Origin: Rheinheimera soli
GTDB taxonomy: Bacteria; Pseudomonadota; Gammaproteobacteria; Enterobacterales; Alteromonadaceae
Assembly: GCF_021290985.1 (NCBI RefSeq)
Contig: NZ_JAJOYU010000022.1
Span: 1-64,000, forward strand
Reading direction: 5' to 3'
Length of the DNA: 64,000 bases
The position numbers and the translations under genes were made by a program. Shown here piece by piece: positions 8,807 through 18,110 of this stretch (its first letter is position 1; each line of letters starts with the position of its first letter). The notes beneath the pieces were generated by a model that had not been told where the DNA came from, searched no databases, and worked only from the letters and a program-made list of their open reading frames with translations.

Positions 8807-10579
8807 TTAGTACGTACGTGCTTTAGGCGGGAAAGCTTCACGGAACTTAGGTTCCATATTCACTTTACGCTTAAACATTGATTCAGTATCTGGCGTGTAG
8901 ACGCTGTGGCATAACCAGTTTTCGTCATCACGATCAGGGAAGTCAAAACGAGCATGGGCGCCACGGCTTTCTGTTCTGTAGTTGGCAGCAACTGCAGTAG
9001 AAAACGCGGTTTCCATCAGGTTGTCCAGTTCTAAACATTCAATACGCATGGTATTGAAGTCTGAGCTCTTGTCATCCAGACGTGCATATTTCAGACGTTC
9101 ACGGATTTCTTTCAGCTCTGCTAAACCTTCAGCCATAGCAGCACCTTCACGGAATACCGAGAAGTTCAGTTGCATACATTGCTGTAAGTCTTTTTTGATC
9201 TGAACCGGATCTTCACCCTGACCTGGCTTGCTGTCTTCCCAACGTTGAGTACGGGATAAAGCAGCTTGCAGATCGGAATCAGAGGCAGCACGGTATTCAG
9301 ACGTTGCAGCCAGTGCTTCACCCAGGTGTAAACCTGTAGCGCGACCGAATACAACTAAGTCTAACAAGGAATTACCACCTAAGCGGTTAGCGCCATGTAC
9401 AGACACACAAGCAATTTCACCACAAGCGAATAAACCTGGTACTACCACTTCAGAACCGTCGGCTTTCGGGTGTATCACCTGACCATGCACGTTGGTTGGA
9501 ATACCACCCATCATATAGTGACAAGTTGGGATTACAGGAATTGGCTCTTTCACCGGGTCAACGTGAGCGAATGTCTTCGACAATTCACAAACACCTGGTA
9601 AACGGCTTTCTAAAACTTCAGCACCTAAGTGGTCCAGTTTCAGTTTGATGTGTGGACCCCAAGGACCATCACAACCACGGCCTTCACGGATTTCAGTCAT
9701 CATAGAACGAGCTACAACGTCACGACCCGCTAAGTCTTTGGCGTTTGGCGCATAACGCTCCATGAAACGCTCGCCGTCTTTATTTAATAAGTATCCACCT
9801 TCACCACGACAACCTTCGGTCACCAGCGTACCGGCACCTGCAATACCTGTCGGGTGGAATTGCCACATTTCCATATCCTGCAGCGGCACACCGGCACGTA
9901 AGGCCATACCTACACCGTCACCAGTGTTGATGTGCGCGTTGGTAGTAGAGGCATAGATACGGCCTGCACCACCAGTAGCTAACACTACGGCACGGGATTT
10001 GAAGTAAACAATTTCACCGGTTTCAATTTCAATGGCAGTACAACCTACCACTGCGCCGTCCTGGTTTTTCACCAGATCCAGTGCATACCACTCAGAAAAT
10101 ACCTGAGTTTTGTTTTTTACGTTTTGTTGGTACAGCAGGTGCAATAAAGCATGACCAGTACGGTCTGCAGCAGCTGCGGTACGGGCGGCTTGTTCGCCAC
10201 CAAAGTTTTTCGACTGGCCGCCAAAAGGACGCTGATAAACACGGCCGTTCTCAAAACGAGAGAAAGGTAAGCCCATGTTTTCCAGTTCAGTAATGGCTTC
10301 AGGGCCAGTTTTACACATGTATTCGATAGCGTCCTGGTCACCGATATAATCAGAACCTTTGACGGTATCAAACATGTGCCATTCCCAGTTGTCCGGGTGA
10401 GAGTTACCTAACGCAACAGTGATACCACCTTGCGCAGATACAGTGTGAGAACGGGTTGGGAATACTTTGGATAACAAAGCACAAGATAAACCTGATTCAG
10501 TAATTTGCAGAGCGGCGCGCATACCCGCACCACCTGCGCCTATTACCACGGCATCAAATTCGCGTACTGGAATATTCAC
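8807..10579 (-). CDS. sdhA: Succinate dehydrogenase flavoprotein subunit
   Basis: This catalytic subunit oxidises succinate to fumarate using covalently bound FAD. It has 590 residues. The N-terminal dinucleotide fold reads [11 protein letters not shown]; the FAD-linking histidine lies in SHTVSAQGG; catalytic-site motifs include [17 protein letters not shown] and [13 protein letters not shown]. The start is GTG at 10577-10579, immediately after the sdhD TAA stop (TAAGTG), so translation is tightly coupled to the membrane-anchor genes. Start choice agrees with the conserved N-terminus [13 protein letters not shown]. Confidence 0.98.
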   Translation of the reverse strand: MNIPVREFDAVVIGAGGAGMRAALQITESGLSCALLSKVFPTRSHTVSAQGGITVALGNSHPDNWEWHMFDTVKGSDYIGDQDAIEYMCKTGPEAITELENMGLPFSRFENGRVYQRPFGGQSKNFGGEQAARTAAAADRTGHALLHLLYQQNVKNKTQVFSEWYALDLVKNQDGAVVGCTAIEIETGEIVYFKSRAVVLATGGAGRIYASTTNAHINTGDGVGMALRAGVPLQDMEMWQFHPTGIAGAGTLVTEGCRGEGGYLLNKDGERFMERYAPNAKDLAGRDVVARSMMTEIREGRGCDGPWGPHIKLKLDHLGAEVLESRLPGVCELSKTFAHVDPVKEPIPVIPTCHYMMGGIPTNVHGQVIHPKADGSEVVVPGLFACGEIACVSVHGANRLGGNSLLDLVVFGRATGLHLGEALAATSEYRAASDSDLQAALSRTQRWEDSKPGQGEDPVQIKKDLQQCMQLNFSVFREGAAMAEGLAELKEIRERLKYARLDDKSSDFNTMRIECLELDNLMETAFSTAVAANYRTESRGAHARFDFPDRDDENWLCHSVYTPDTESMFKRKVNMEPKFREAFPPKARTY

Positions 10580-10927
10580 TTAAACACCCCACAGAACAAA
10601 GAGACCAACAGCCACATAGCCAAAAGCTAAGGTGTACAACAGGAACTGTAAAACGCCACGCAAAACTGCGTTTGTCACGTAGTCAGTTAATACCTGCCAC
10701 AAACCAATTTTGGTGTGAACTGCGATACAAGCTAAGGTTAATAAAGTGAAAGCTTTCATCAGCAGACCGGAAAACAGTGCTTTCCAGACGTCATAAGTTA
10801 CTTCAGGAGTAACCAGAAAAAATCCCAGAATAAACAGAGTGTACAGCGTTAAAATAACTGCTGTGGCACGTAACGAGACATAGTCTTTGACACCGTCACG
10901 TCTTAAACTGGCTTGATTCAGAACCAT
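10580..10927 (-). CDS. sdhD: Succinate dehydrogenase membrane anchor subunit
   Basis: This small three-helix anchor forms, with SdhC, the quinone site and the haem b pocket. The product is 115 residues from ATG 10927, equal to the E. coli length. CAGGAG lies seven bases upstream; an upstream in-frame start would add a 12-residue stretch not typical of the family. Three hydrophobic helices are visible (about residues 20-40, 52-75 and 90-112). The N-terminus overlaps the end of sdhC by ten bases. Confidence 0.93.
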   Translation of the reverse strand: MVLNQASLRRDGVKDYVSLRATAVILTLYTLFILGFFLVTPEVTYDVWKALFSGLLMKAFTLLTLACIAVHTKIGLWQVLTDYVTNAVLRGVLQFLLYTLAFGYVAVGLFVLWGV

Positions 10928-11295
10928 AACCAAACTCCTGCTAAAACAGCTAATACAACCCACAGTACGATAGTGATGACTGCGCTCAGGTTACCGGACT
11001 TCAGTTCTTCCCAGTGGCCCATGTCCATAATCAAGTGACGGATGCCACCAATCATGTGATAGAGCAATACTGTGATAGTACCCCAGGCGATAAACTTGGC
11101 GATGAAGGATTGTAATACCAGTTTCACTTGCTCAAAGCCTTCCGGAGAAGACAAAGAGACTGCCCAAGCCCAGATCACAAACACCAGTGCGAAAAACATG
11201 GCGACGCCAGTTACGCGGTGCAGGATCGACGCTATCGCAGGAGCAGGAAAAGATATTGTTGTAAGGTCGAGATTTACAGGTCTTTGCTTTTTCAC
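10918..11295 (-). CDS. sdhC: Succinate dehydrogenase cytochrome b556 subunit
   Basis: SdhC is the first gene of the sdh-suc block. The 125-residue protein starts KKQRPVNLDLTTISFPAPAIASILHRVTG, the signature region of the family, including the SILHR segment near the quinone site. A haem-ligand histidine is expected in the HMIGGIRHLIMDMGH region. Three transmembrane helices are evident. The upstream 369 bp is shared with divergent gltA, so promoters for both TCA units lie there. Confidence 0.96.
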   Translation of the reverse strand: MKKQRPVNLDLTTISFPAPAIASILHRVTGVAMFFALVFVIWAWAVSLSSPEGFEQVKLVLQSFIAKFIAWGTITVLLYHMIGGIRHLIMDMGHWEELKSGNLSAVITIVLWVVLAVLAGVWLWF

Positions 11296-11664
11296 AGTTT
11301 CTTGCCCATCGACGCTCTTTATAGAGCTTTGTTGTCATTATTTGTTGCTGAATAATCAGTCAACGCCCAATGGATATACAGGCTACAGCTCAGTGTGGTT
11401 CAGCCTGTTTTTTTATCTATCAAACGCTGAACAGGTTTAAAACCCGCGACAGTATATAATTCACCACTTCGGATTACAATTTATGTTTGATTTGGTTATC
11501 GAATTTCTGCGTACTCTACCCTACAGCATTCAACTTTGATGGCAATACGACCAGAGTCGAATACTTATTATCCAATCGCGCATTAAAATTGACTTTTAGG
11601 CAGCACTTGAAGTTAGAATAGGTGCGAAAAGGTTTAACCCAATTAAAACAACAGGAGAAATCCA
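11296..11664. promoter_or_regulatory. sdhC/gltA divergent regulatory region
   Basis: This 369-bp gap between divergent sdhC and gltA holds no gene I can support. A TATAAT at 11455-11460 could serve as a -10 box for gltA, but its upstream -35 match is poor and it would imply a leader of about 200 nt. CAGGAGAAATCC precedes the gltA ATG as a good ribosome binding site. I could not identify binding sites for ArcA, Fur or CRP with confidence. Confidence 0.4.
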
Positions 11665-12942
11665 ATGGCAGATAAAAAAGCTGTCGTGCAGATCGAAGGA
11701 CAGGCACCATTTGAACTTCCTATCTATTCTGGCACTGCAGGCACTGATGTTATTGATGTTCGTGCTTTAGGTCAGCAAGGATACTTCACCTTCGATCCGG
11801 GCTTTATGGCCACGGGTTCATGCGAATCAAAAATCACCTATATCGATGGTGACAATGGCGTGTTGTTACACCGGGGTTACCCAATAGAGCAATTAGCAGA
11901 ACATTCAGATTATCTGGAAACCTGTTACCTGCTGTTGGAAGGCGAATTGCCTACTAAAGCTAAATACGATGAATTTGTGCATACCATCACGCGCCACACT
12001 ATGGTGCATGAAAAAATTGCCTCATTTTTCCAAGGCTTCCGTGTTGACGCTCACCCTATGGCCATGCTCTGTGGTGTAGTTGGCGCTCTGTCTTCTTTTT
12101 ATCACTCAGACCTGGATATTAACGACCCTGAGCAGCGTAAACGCAGCGCTCATCGCTTAATTGCCAAGTTACCAACTATCTCTGCCATGGCGTATAAGTA
12201 CACTGTAGGTCAGCCTTTTGTGTACCCACGCAATGACTTAACTTATGCAGAAAACTTCCTGCATATGATGTTCTCTGTACCAGCTGAAGACTACAAAGTC
12301 AGTCCTATTGTTGCCAAAGCAATGGACCGTATTTTTATGCTGCATGCAGACCATGAACAAAACGCTTCAACGTCCACAGTACGTTTAGCCGGTTCTTCAG
12401 GCGCAAACCCATACGCTTGTATCGCTGCTGGCGTAGCATCTTTGTGGGGCCCTGCACACGGCGGCGCCAACGAAGCTTGCTTAAAAATGTTGCAGGAAAT
12501 CGGCTCTGTAGAGCGTATTCCTGAGTTCGTTGCTCGTGCTAAAGACAAAAACGACAGTTTCCGTCTGATGGGCTTTGGTCACCGCGTTTACAAAAACTTT
12601 GACCCTCGTGCCAAGGTGATGCGTGAAACTTGCCACGATGTATTAAAAGAGCTGAACATCAAGGATCCTCTGCTGGATGTTGCGATGGAACTGGAGCGTA
12701 TTGCGCTGTCAGACCCGTACTTCATCGAGAAGAAACTCTATCCAAACGTTGATTTCTACTCAGGCATCATTTTAAAAGCCATTGGTATTCCAACCAGCAT
12801 GTTTACTGTGATTTTCGCTATGTCACGTACTGTAGGCTGGATCTCTCACTGGGACGAAATGTTGTCCGACAAAGGCCACAAAATTGGTCGTCCGCGTCAG
12901 CTGTACACCGGCTACACCAAGCGCGACTACAAAAAAGCCTAA
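11665..12942 (+). CDS. gltA: Type II citrate synthase
   Basis: It condenses oxaloacetate and acetyl-CoA to citrate. The product is 425 residues, the length of the hexameric NADH-sensitive type II enzymes. Catalytic elements are visible: the [14 protein letters not shown] histidine region, [15 protein letters not shown], the [15 protein letters not shown] histidine and the late VDFYSGI aspartate. The N-terminal small domain (residues 1-50) is the allosteric region in this class. It is divergent from sdhCDAB-sucABCD, a common gammaproteobacterial arrangement, and is followed by a strong terminator. Confidence 0.98.
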   Translation: MADKKAVVQIEGQAPFELPIYSGTAGTDVIDVRALGQQGYFTFDPGFMATGSCESKITYIDGDNGVLLHRGYPIEQLAEHSDYLETCYLLLEGELPTKAKYDEFVHTITRHTMVHEKIASFFQGFRVDAHPMAMLCGVVGALSSFYHSDLDINDPEQRKRSAHRLIAKLPTISAMAYKYTVGQPFVYPRNDLTYAENFLHMMFSVPAEDYKVSPIVAKAMDRIFMLHADHEQNASTSTVRLAGSSGANPYACIAAGVASLWGPAHGGANEACLKMLQEIGSVERIPEFVARAKDKNDSFRLMGFGHRVYKNFDPRAKVMRETCHDVLKELNIKDPLLDVAMELERIALSDPYFIEKKLYPNVDFYSGIILKAIGIPTSMFTVIFAMSRTVGWISHWDEMLSDKGHKIGRPRQLYTGYTKRDYKKA

Positions 12943-12952
12943 CCTGCTGATG

Positions 12953-12984
12953 GGGCCGGATGTTATGATCCGGCCTCGTTTTTT
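12953..12984 (+). terminator. Intrinsic terminator after gltA
   Basis: GGCCGGAT (12954-12961) and ATCCGGCC (12968-12975) form a perfect stem with a six-base loop, followed by TCGTTTTTT. Confidence 0.9.
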
Positions 12985-13004
12985 ATAGCTTTAGGTTGCC
13001 AATC

Positions 13005-14219
13005 TTGAATTTCAATCTCCCCGCTTTACGGCAACAATTCCCGTTTTTTACTGCTCATCCGGACTGGATTTATCTGGATAACGCAGCAACTCTGCACAAG
13101 CCGCAAGTAGTGCTTGATGCGATGCATCAGTTTTACAGCCAGCAAAACAGCAATGTACACCGTTCTGCCCATGGCTTAAGCCAACAGGCTACAGCGGCAT
13201 TTGAAGCGGCCAGAAGCACTGTTGCACAGTTTCTAAATGCGCGTTGTTCCCATGAAATTATCTGGACCAGCGGCACCACAGCAGGCTTTAATCAGCTGGT
13301 TTATGGCCTGATGGGGCCAGTATTGCAGTCAGGCGATCGGGTATTAATTTCATCTATGGAACATCACGCCAATATTGTGCCCTGGCATATTCATGCTCTG
13401 CCTTTTGGGGTGGAACTGGACGTGGTGCCTTTAACGGCAGACTATCGATTTGATCTGGCTGCCTTTACAGAATTATTAAAACTCAAACCCAAAGTGGTTA
13501 GTATTAGCCATGTCTCCAATGCTTTGGGCCATATTCAGCCAATAGCGCAGATAGTGCGTCTGGCCAAGGCTGCAGGTGCTATTGTGGTGCTGGACGGTGC
13601 TCAGGGCATTGTCTGGGAGAAAGTTGATGTACAAGCCCTGGATGTAGATTTTTATCTGTTTTCAGGCCATAAGCTCTATGGTCCAACAGGCATTGGTGTT
13701 TTGTATGGAAAAACAGAGTATTTAGCACTGCTGCGCCCGCTGCTGGGTGGCGGAGAAATGATTAAAACGGTGAGCTTTTTACGGAGCAGCTGGAACGATT
13801 TACCCTACAGATTAGAAGCTGGCACGCCCAATATGGCAGGTGCTATTGGCCTCGGCGCTGCTATTTTATGGCTGCGACAGCAGGATTTAGTCGCGATACA
13901 GCAGCATAAACAAGGCTTGGTACAACGCTTTTATGAGGGTTGTAAGCAAATTCCGGCTTTAGAGCTGCTATCTGGTCAGACAACTAACGCAGGAATAGTG
14001 GCGCTCAACCTGAAAAATGAGCACCCTGCCGACCTCGCAACCTTGTTAGACCAACAAAAAATCGCCGTTCGGGCCGGAACTCACTGTGCTATGCCGCTAT
14101 TTCAGGCCATAAATAGCAAAGGTTCAGTACGTTTCTCTTTTGCTTGTTATAACAGTTTCGACGAAATTGACCGCACTTTAGCTGCTTTAACTACTGCAGT
14201 GGAGTTACTTACTGAATGA
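13005..14219 (+). CDS. csdA: Cysteine desulfurase CsdA
   Basis: This PLP enzyme removes sulfur from cysteine as an enzyme persulfide and hands it to CsdE. About 404 residues. Visible features are the N-terminal ALRQQFPFF and YLDNAATLHKP, the PLP lysine in FSGHKLYGPTG and the catalytic cysteine in RAGTHCAMPL near residue 355. I chose TTG 13005 because TTTAGG lies about nine bases upstream and the start MNFNLPALRQQFP aligns with E. coli CsdA; a TTG three codons earlier directly abuts that site. CsdE overlaps its stop by four bases, which decides CsdA rather than SufS (there are no suf genes here). Confidence 0.9.
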   Translation: MNFNLPALRQQFPFFTAHPDWIYLDNAATLHKPQVVLDAMHQFYSQQNSNVHRSAHGLSQQATAAFEAARSTVAQFLNARCSHEIIWTSGTTAGFNQLVYGLMGPVLQSGDRVLISSMEHHANIVPWHIHALPFGVELDVVPLTADYRFDLAAFTELLKLKPKVVSISHVSNALGHIQPIAQIVRLAKAAGAIVVLDGAQGIVWEKVDVQALDVDFYLFSGHKLYGPTGIGVLYGKTEYLALLRPLLGGGEMIKTVSFLRSSWNDLPYRLEAGTPNMAGAIGLGAAILWLRQQDLVAIQQHKQGLVQRFYEGCKQIPALELLSGQTTNAGIVALNLKNEHPADLATLLDQQKIAVRAGTHCAMPLFQAINSKGSVRFSFACYNSFDEIDRTLAALTTAVELLTE

Positions 14220-14656
14220 TCCGACCAGATATCTTTACAGAAACCGCTACTGCGCTAAAAAATATTTACGAGACACAGCTGCCTGAATTACGACAGCTGA
14301 AAGACTGGCAAAGTAAATACCGTATTTTAATGACGCTGGGCAAAGCATTACCTGCTTTTGACAGTGAGTGGCACAGAGATGAGTTTTTAGTTCAGGGCTG
14401 CGAAAGTAAAGCCTGGCTGCTGCATTACCAAGACCCTGTGACAACCCAGCACTTTTGGGCTTTTGACAGCGATGCTCGTATTGTTAAAGGCTTGATTATT
14501 CTACTGTTAGTGCAGCTGAATGGCCTGACATCGGAAGAATTGGCGCATGCAAAACCGGAGTTATTGCTGAACGAATTACAGCTACAACAAAACATCAGCC
14601 AGTCACGCAGCAATGGCTTGCTGGCTGTGCTAAATAAAATAAAAGCTGTGATTTAA
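14216..14656 (+). CDS. csdE: Sulfur acceptor protein CsdE
   Basis: A 146-residue SufE-fold protein that accepts persulfide sulfur from CsdA and passes it on, in E. coli toward CsdL/TcdA-linked chemistry. The acceptor cysteine is Cys62 in VQGCESKAWL, the position expected for the family. The start ATG overlaps the csdA stop (ATGA), indicating translational coupling. The convergent neighbour is tcdA (CsdL), so the three-gene csdA-csdE-csdL association is kept, although tcdA is on the opposite strand. Confidence 0.93.
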   Translation: MIRPDIFTETATALKNIYETQLPELRQLKDWQSKYRILMTLGKALPAFDSEWHRDEFLVQGCESKAWLLHYQDPVTTQHFWAFDSDARIVKGLIILLLVQLNGLTSEELAHAKPELLLNELQLQQNISQSRSNGLLAVLNKIKAVI

Positions 14657-14664
14657 AGCTATAG

Positions 14665-15453
14665 TCAGGCTTTATTAGCTTTTTCGGCAAGCTTTTTCAG
14701 CACTCTGGAGACAGCCACAAAAGCAAAAGCGCCTGTCACTACAGTCACAGCGCCAAAACCACCGCTGCAGTCTAAACGCATAGGGCCATCCAGTTCTGGT
14801 TTGGTCTGACAGACAGTGCCATCGCCTTTTGGATAGACCAATTGCTCAGTCGAATACACAGCATCTATACCAAAACGTCGTTTGGGGTTGCGACTATAGT
14901 TGTAGTCGCGGCGCAAGGTATTACGCACTTTGGATAACAAAGGGTCGTACACAGTCTGGCTTAAATCGGCCAGCTGAATTTGGGTAGGATCGACCTGCCC
15001 GCCAGCCCCACCTACCGTCACTATGGCAATTTTATTACGTTTGCAGTGCGCTATCAGCGCGACTTTAGCTTTGATCGAATCGATGCAATCCACCACATAG
15101 TCAAAATCGGTGCTCATCAACTCGAATAAATTGTCGAGTGTGACAAAGTCTTCCACCTGATGCACAACACAATCCGGATTAATAGCTTTAATCCGCTCTG
15201 CCATCACCGCCACTTTGTCTTTGCCTATGCTATCGGATAATGCATGCAACTGGCGATTAGTATTGCTGATGCAAATATCATCCAAATCAATCAGGGTAAT
15301 TTCGCCTATGCCTGAGCGCGCCAAAGCTTCAGCAGCCCAGCTGCCAACCCCACCAATGCCAACCACACAGACATGCGCCTTTTGAAACGCTTCCAGCGCT
15401 TTGGTGCCATACAAACGGCCTATGCCGGCAAAACGTAATAAATAATCGGACAC
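14665..15453 (-). CDS. tcdA: tRNA threonylcarbamoyladenosine dehydratase (CsdL)
   Basis: This E1-like ATP-dependent enzyme cyclises t6A37 of tRNAs to ct6A. The start GTG at 15453 (protein MSDYLLRFAGIGRLYG) agrees with the family N-terminus and has AAGAG about eight bases upstream; an in-frame TTG at 15477 would add eight residues and overlap the preceding gene. The nucleotide-binding fold has VVGIGGVGSWAAEALARSGI and IDLDDICISNTNRQ. The catalytic-type segment GTVCQTKPELDGPMRLDC is present, and a hydrophobic stretch near the C-terminus is typical. Confidence 0.93.
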   Translation of the reverse strand: MSDYLLRFAGIGRLYGTKALEAFQKAHVCVVGIGGVGSWAAEALARSGIGEITLIDLDDICISNTNRQLHALSDSIGKDKVAVMAERIKAINPDCVVHQVEDFVTLDNLFELMSTDFDYVVDCIDSIKAKVALIAHCKRNKIAIVTVGGAGGQVDPTQIQLADLSQTVYDPLLSKVRNTLRRDYNYSRNPKRRFGIDAVYSTEQLVYPKGDGTVCQTKPELDGPMRLDCSGGFGAVTVVTGAFAFVAVSRVLKKLAEKANKA

Positions 15454-15466
15454 GTAAATTACTCTT

Positions 15467-16180
15467 TTACTCAACAACTTTAGATGTTGTTGGTTTTTGA
15501 TAAGATGGCCAATCCAGCACTGCTGGTTCTGCCCAATGCTGATTCAGGTGTTGCAACAAGGATTCTGATAAAAACTCTGTGCCATCAGATGGAGGCAACA
15601 CCAGCTTAATTTCAGTGCCAGACCAGCTAAAATACAGCGCATAAGCATGCAGATAGAGACGATCTGCTGCAGTGCCCTGATACAACTCGTCACCCAAAAT
15701 AGCTGCGCTGACACTTTTTAAAGCCACCCGCACCTGATGAGTTTTACCGGTAAAAGGTTTCACCAAAAAAGCTCTGCGCCCTTCCACCTCGTAAAACGCC
15801 GAGACAAAATAACTGACAGCAGGGTTAGTTAAGCTACTGGTGAGCTTCCAGGCTGAGCGGCGCGCCTGCACCATATCGCCTTTGACCCAGCCTTGTTTTT
15901 TCTTTGGTTTTTGATCCGTCAGCGCTAAATAAAACTTTTGGATTTGTTGCTGTTGGAAAAGTTGCGACAAGTCCGCTGCTGCTTCGCTACTTTTTGCCAG
16001 CAGCAATAAACCTGAGGTGCCTTTATCCAGCCGATGAACGGCATACAACTTCAGCCCAAATTGGGCTTCAGCCAAAGCCACTACACCGGGTTCAAACTCA
16101 GAATGAAAACTGACACCGGACGGCTTGTCCAGCACCAGAAAATCAGCATGCTCATACACCAGCTTCAAAAGCACTGTCAT
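15467..16180 (-). CDS. RluA-family pseudouridine synthase (TIGR01621-like)
   Basis: The product is 237 residues with the RluA/RluC-type catalytic motif HRLDKGTSGLLLLAK, catalytic Asp52. There is no S4 domain at the N-terminus, so it is a short catalytic-domain-only member; from memory it fits the RluA-like subfamily of unknown RNA target found in Alteromonadales and Vibrio. The KPFTGKTHQVRVALKS motif forms the C-terminal part of the active site. It follows kdsB, with a tandem 14-bp duplication at the junction. The substrate uridine (rRNA or tRNA) cannot be read from sequence. Confidence 0.85.
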   Translation of the reverse strand: MTVLLKLVYEHADFLVLDKPSGVSFHSEFEPGVVALAEAQFGLKLYAVHRLDKGTSGLLLLAKSSEAAADLSQLFQQQQIQKFYLALTDQKPKKKQGWVKGDMVQARRSAWKLTSSLTNPAVSYFVSAFYEVEGRRAFLVKPFTGKTHQVRVALKSVSAAILGDELYQGTAADRLYLHAYALYFSWSGTEIKLVLPPSDGTEFLSESLLQHLNQHWAEPAVLDWPSYQKPTTSKVVE

Positions 16181-16207
16181 TTATAAAGCGGCCATTTATA
16201 AAGCCGC
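16178..16207 (-). repeat. Tandem 14-bp duplication creating a mini-ORF before the synthase start
   Basis: On the minus strand two near-identical units occur back to back, GGCTTTATAAATG then GCCGCTTTATAAATG. The first carries the kdsB stop (TAA). Its ATG opens a four-codon frame, Met-Ala-Ala-Leu-stop, whose TAA abuts the true start ATG of the pseudouridine synthase. Confidence 0.6.
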
Positions 16208-16960
16208 CGCAACCAAACGGGCTCGTTCTAAATCTTCAGGCGTATCTACACCCACTGCAGGCGTTTCCAGCGCAGTCGCTACATGAATAGCTTCGCCTTG
16301 CCACAAGACTCTAAGCTGCTCTAAACATTCAATTTGTTCCAGCGTTGAGGCTGGCCAACTGACATAATCTTTAATAAAACCAGCACGATAAGCATAAATA
16401 CCTATATGACGACGGTAGATATCAGTCAGCGCGGAACTAAAGGTTTTGTCGCGGTCAAAAGGGATCACAGAGCGGCTGAAATACAATGCATAGCCATTTT
16501 TATCGCTTTGTACTTTCACCACATTCGGGTTTTGCACTTCATCCTGATGTTCAATAGGCACAGACAAAGTGGCCATACGAGCTTTGCTTTGACTGGCTAA
16601 ATTCTCTGCCACCTGCCGGATAATAGCAGGCGGAATAAAAGGCTCGTCGCCTTGCACATTCACGACTACCGTATCATCGGCCAAACCTAATAAAGACACT
16701 ACTTCTGCCAGACGCTCAGTGCCTGAATTATGTGCTGGGCTGGTCATACAGACTTCGGCACCAAAGGTTTCACACACCTGCTGCACACGAGCATCGTCTG
16801 TGGCTATCACCACACGTTCTGCGCCACTTTTAATAGCCTGACGGTACACCCTTTCAATCATACTTTGGCCGGCAATATCCGCCAAAGGTTTACCAGGTAA
16901 ACGGCTGCTGGCGTACCGGGCCGGAATAACGACCAGAAACTTGCAAGTGATCAGCGCCAT
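16196..16960 (-). CDS. kdsB: CMP-KDO synthetase (3-deoxy-manno-octulosonate cytidylyltransferase)
   Basis: It activates KDO as CMP-KDO for lipid A core assembly in the cytosol. The 254 residues are slightly longer than the 248-residue E. coli enzyme because of a few extra N-terminal residues. The nucleotidyltransferase signature [16 protein letters not shown] is followed by [13 protein letters not shown] and [10 protein letters not shown]. The start overlaps the ycaR stop by ten bases. The order ycaI(comEC)-msbA-lpxK-ycaR-kdsB is the conserved lipid A cluster. Confidence 0.97.
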   Translation of the reverse strand: MALITCKFLVVIPARYASSRLPGKPLADIAGQSMIERVYRQAIKSGAERVVIATDDARVQQVCETFGAEVCMTSPAHNSGTERLAEVVSLLGLADDTVVVNVQGDEPFIPPAIIRQVAENLASQSKARMATLSVPIEHQDEVQNPNVVKVQSDKNGYALYFSRSVIPFDRDKTFSSALTDIYRRHIGIYAYRAGFIKDYVSWPASTLEQIECLEQLRVLWQGEAIHVATALETPAVGVDTPEDLERARLVAAAL

Positions 16961-17145
16961 TTCTCTGTCTCATCCAGACTTAAAGTGCGGGCTTCAGAAG
17001 TTAATAGCACAGGAATATGTTGTTTTACCGGATAAGCCAGACGATCCGCAGTACAAATCAGCTCCTGCTTTTCTTTGTCCAGCTTTAGTTTATTTTTGCA
17101 CAGTGGACAAGCAATGATGTCCAGTAAGGCGATATTTAAGGCCAT
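16951..17145 (-). CDS. ycaR: Trm112-family small zinc protein (YcaR/UPF0434)
   Basis: A 64-residue Trm112-like protein with a CPLC pair at residues 13-16 and no second CxxC pair, as in the bacterial UPF0434 group. Trm112 proteins activate methyltransferases in eukaryotes; the role of the bacterial version between lpxK and kdsB is not established. Overlaps: its start shares one base with the end of lpxK, and its end overlaps kdsB by ten bases, so it is embedded in a coupled operon. Confidence 0.9.
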   Translation of the reverse strand: MALNIALLDIIACPLCKNKLKLDKEKQELICTADRLAYPVKQHIPVLLTSEARTLSLDETEKWR

Positions 17146-18110
17146 TAGTTATCTCTCCATTGGCGCAGCTGTTGCTGCAACCAGAATTTAAATTCGTCCG
17201 ACAGGTCGGCTTCGACCGGCAGGTAATACCAATTGGGTTTGGCAAAAGCCCGGCATTTGACCGCATCTTTTTCAGTCATCAAAAGTGGCCCTTCAATGCC
17301 CGCCAAGCTTTGTTCATCAAAGGCATAATGATCGCGGAAAAACTCTGTGGCTTTAATCTCAATACCAAAGCTTTTTACCGTATCGACAAAACGTTGTGGA
17401 TTACCTATAGCTGCCACTAAAGTCACTGCCTGCTGTTGCCATGCCGTTTGACCATCTAAAGCAACAGGAGCAACAGGTTTTAACGCCATTTTATACTGTG
17501 CAGACTGGAAATCGCCGCTATTTACAATGACCGCATCGACGCTTTGTAAACGTGATACTGGCTCACGTAAAGGCCCAGCTGGCAATAACTGCTGATTACC
17601 CAGTCCGCGCTGACCATCAATTAACACTAACTCCAAATCGCGTTTTAATCTGTAGTGCTGTAAACCATCATCGCTAATGACAATATCGCAGTCCGTGGTT
17701 TCCAGCAGATACTGTGCCGCTGCCACTCTGTCGGGACACACCACCACAGGGCAGTGACTTTTGCTGGCCAACAGCAAAGGCTCATCGCCCACATCAGCGG
17801 CTAAATGCAAAGAGGTAACGCGCACAGGTTCAGTGACCCGGGCACCATAACCACGGCTGACAATTCCAGGGGTAAAACCCTGCTCTGTTAAACACTGACA
17901 GAGCCAAAGTGTAAAAGGCGTTTTACCTGTACCACCAACTGAAATATTACCCACAATAATAACGGGTTTATCCACCGCAAAAGATTGAAACCAGCCACGC
18001 TGATAACCAACTCGGCGAATAGCAGCCACCCAGCGATACAGCAAACTCAGCGGCCAGAAGATCAAAGTAAAAGGATGCTGTTTATACCAGCCGCGCTCCC
18101 ACCAGTTCAT
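17145..18110 (-). CDS. lpxK: Tetraacyldisaccharide 4'-kinase
   Basis: It phosphorylates the 4' position of the lipid A precursor at the inner face of the inner membrane. The product is 321 residues. The N-terminal membrane-associating segment (residues 1-35, aromatic and basic) precedes a P-loop, [25 protein letters not shown]-type (here VSRGYGAR) and [14 protein letters not shown] motifs are conserved. The gene overlaps msbA by one base upstream and ycaR by one base downstream. Confidence 0.97.
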   Translation of the reverse strand: MNWWERGWYKQHPFTLIFWPLSLLYRWVAAIRRVGYQRGWFQSFAVDKPVIIVGNISVGGTGKTPFTLWLCQCLTEQGFTPGIVSRGYGARVTEPVRVTSLHLAADVGDEPLLLASKSHCPVVVCPDRVAAAQYLLETTDCDIVISDDGLQHYRLKRDLELVLIDGQRGLGNQQLLPAGPLREPVSRLQSVDAVIVNSGDFQSAQYKMALKPVAPVALDGQTAWQQQAVTLVAAIGNPQRFVDTVKSFGIEIKATEFFRDHYAFDEQSLAGIEGPLLMTEKDAVKCRAFAKPNWYYLPVEADLSDEFKFWLQQQLRQWRDN

